Below, in pieces: positions 62,865 to 64,000 of a stretch of 64,000 nucleotides of DNA (within the stretch, counting starts at the first letter, position 1; every line of letters starts with the position of its first letter). Location: positions 5,084,001 through 5,148,000 of the forward strand of contig NC_003284.9 of assembly GCF_000002985.6 (NCBI RefSeq), in the 5' to 3' direction. Both the position numbers and the translations under genes were made by a program. Source of the DNA: Caenorhabditis elegans. Taxonomy: Eukaryota; Nematoda; Chromadorea; Rhabditida; Rhabditidae. The notes beneath the pieces are model-generated. The model was given only the letters and a program-made list of their open reading frames with translations. It was not told where the DNA came from and ran no database searches.

Positions 62865-64000
62865 TGAGCGTTAGCGACCGAATTATATCTGAAAACCCAA
62901 ATTTAAACATGTAAAAACTACTTTAGTTTGAAATTTTTCCAATTATGTTTAAATCGAAAAACAGTATTAAAAAAAGTTAATAATCGTTTCAAACAATGCT
63001 TTACATTAACCACTGTTTTTCTTGCAGCCTGAAAACAATAATGAAAGTAATAAAATACAAACAATACATAAATAATCAGTAGTGCAAATTAGTGCAAGTA
63101 GTCATATTATTAACCTTTCCCATTTTGTGTTTGGGTTACAGTCGTTTCAAACAGGAAGACCACCAAAAAGAACTCGCGAGATGTTGGCCACTATATTTCT
63201 AGTCACCATTGCATGAGGACATTTTTTACGCACATGCATATAAACAACACTGCGGAACATTATTGTAATTAAACGTTTTTTTTTAAATTTTGTAGTGTTA
63301 GAGTTATGGCTCTTTGTGAAACTTGTAAAGTCTCCAAAAACACAATGTTGGATAGAATTACATACTTCGTTCATTCAATTTGCAACAGTAGGTTTCGTAT
63401 TTACAATTAGTTTTTTTTTCAAAAATTCTGATCTGGAAAATTCTGATAGGAAACATGATACCAAACTTAACGTTAAAGCTGAGGCAATTTTCAGTCGTTC
63501 AAGACTTTTCCAGTTATCTGAAGTCGTTCTTAAACCAATTTCAAGAGTATGTTCAAAATTCCCAATACCATTGATAATTGAGATGGTCATTCGTCTTTCC
63601 GCAATCATCTAGAAATGATAATCCCGCAGATACTGATTCACTTTCTCTCTTTTCACTGTATGACTTTTATCATGTTTGATTTTAACGATTTCGATGGGAA
63701 TGAACTTTCTTACAAATTTTCGAATTGTTAGCACTTTGAAAACTGTTTACGAAAAACTGAAAATTGAATGAAGAAAATAATTAAAACTGTGCTTCCAGAA
63801 AAACTTCGAGATTTTATAATACTTTAATCACTTTTAAACTTGTTAGAAAACATTGGCTCTGTTCGCGGAACTTGAAGGACTTACCGAAAGAATTTTGAAC
63901 TGATGTATCTACAACCAATATAGGCAAAACCAATAAATAACAAAATACTATTACTGTTTTAATTTCCTTATTGCACCCCATGCAATATTTTCATCCCGAT

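Larger units (their letters stand above)
62287..64000. other. 3' UTR and downstream intergenic DNA
   Basis: The first 440 bases are the likely 3' UTR of the TBC/TLDc gene. After the 18-bp repeat at 62814 the DNA is AT-rich. Overlapping open frames at 63147-63612 on both strands show no protein-like character, and I see no other gene before the window ends. Confidence 0.5.

Overview
The window is nuclear DNA from a Caenorhabditis nematode, and almost certainly the Caenorhabditis elegans X chromosome around cosmid C42D8. It is AT-rich, has short introns with TTTTCAG acceptors, spliced-leader-type acceptors just before start codons, and AATAAA signals. Three proteins are recognisable as whole C. 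elegans gene products of the expected length once their exons are joined: ACN-1 (906 aa), VIT-2 (1613 aa) and APL-1 (686 aa). No virus, plasmid, phage, CRISPR array or intact transposon was seen.

Layout, left to right. 1-3.8 kb is mostly non-coding, with one tRNA-Ile(AAT) gene on the minus strand. 3.86-8.3 kb (+) is a nine-exon PANK4 orthologue: a degenerate pantothenate-kinase domain fused to a DUF89 metal-dependent phosphatase. It converges on acn-1 (8.84-13.07 kb, -), an angiotensin-converting-enzyme relative whose zinc ligands are lost. About 4 kb of divergent non-coding DNA then separates acn-1 from vit-2 (17.04-22.08 kb, +), a five-exon yolk protein gene with a textbook promoter: TATA box, TGTCAAT box, CTGATAA GATA box and a MAB-3-like site. 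22.34-23.04 kb (-) is an intronless gene for an unrecognised 231-aa coiled-coil protein. It shares a roughly 1-kb divergent promoter with a nine-exon four-helix membrane protein gene, probably MARVEL-like (24.0-28.3 kb, +). apl-1, the amyloid-precursor-like gene, occupies 29.1-32.86 kb (-) in 12 exons. It is followed by about 17 kb without a convincing gene, unusual for this genome and probably rich in apl-1 regulatory DNA. From 50.3 to 62.3 kb (+) lies a TBC1D24-like gene (TBC domain plus TLDc domain) with three separate candidate first exons.

The genes are unrelated in pathway: coenzyme A metabolite control, cuticle and moulting, yolk, neuronal or epidermal surface protein, and vesicle or oxidative-stress biology. 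No operon is evident. The recurring theme is enzyme folds with lost catalysis: the kinase half of the PANK4 orthologue, ACN-1, and the TBC domain. No undescribed multigene system was found. The most useful leads are the nested alternative promoters of the TBC/TLDc gene, two long poly-C tracts, a 13-bp minisatellite, and several unexplained GC-richer blocks in introns and intergenic DNA.
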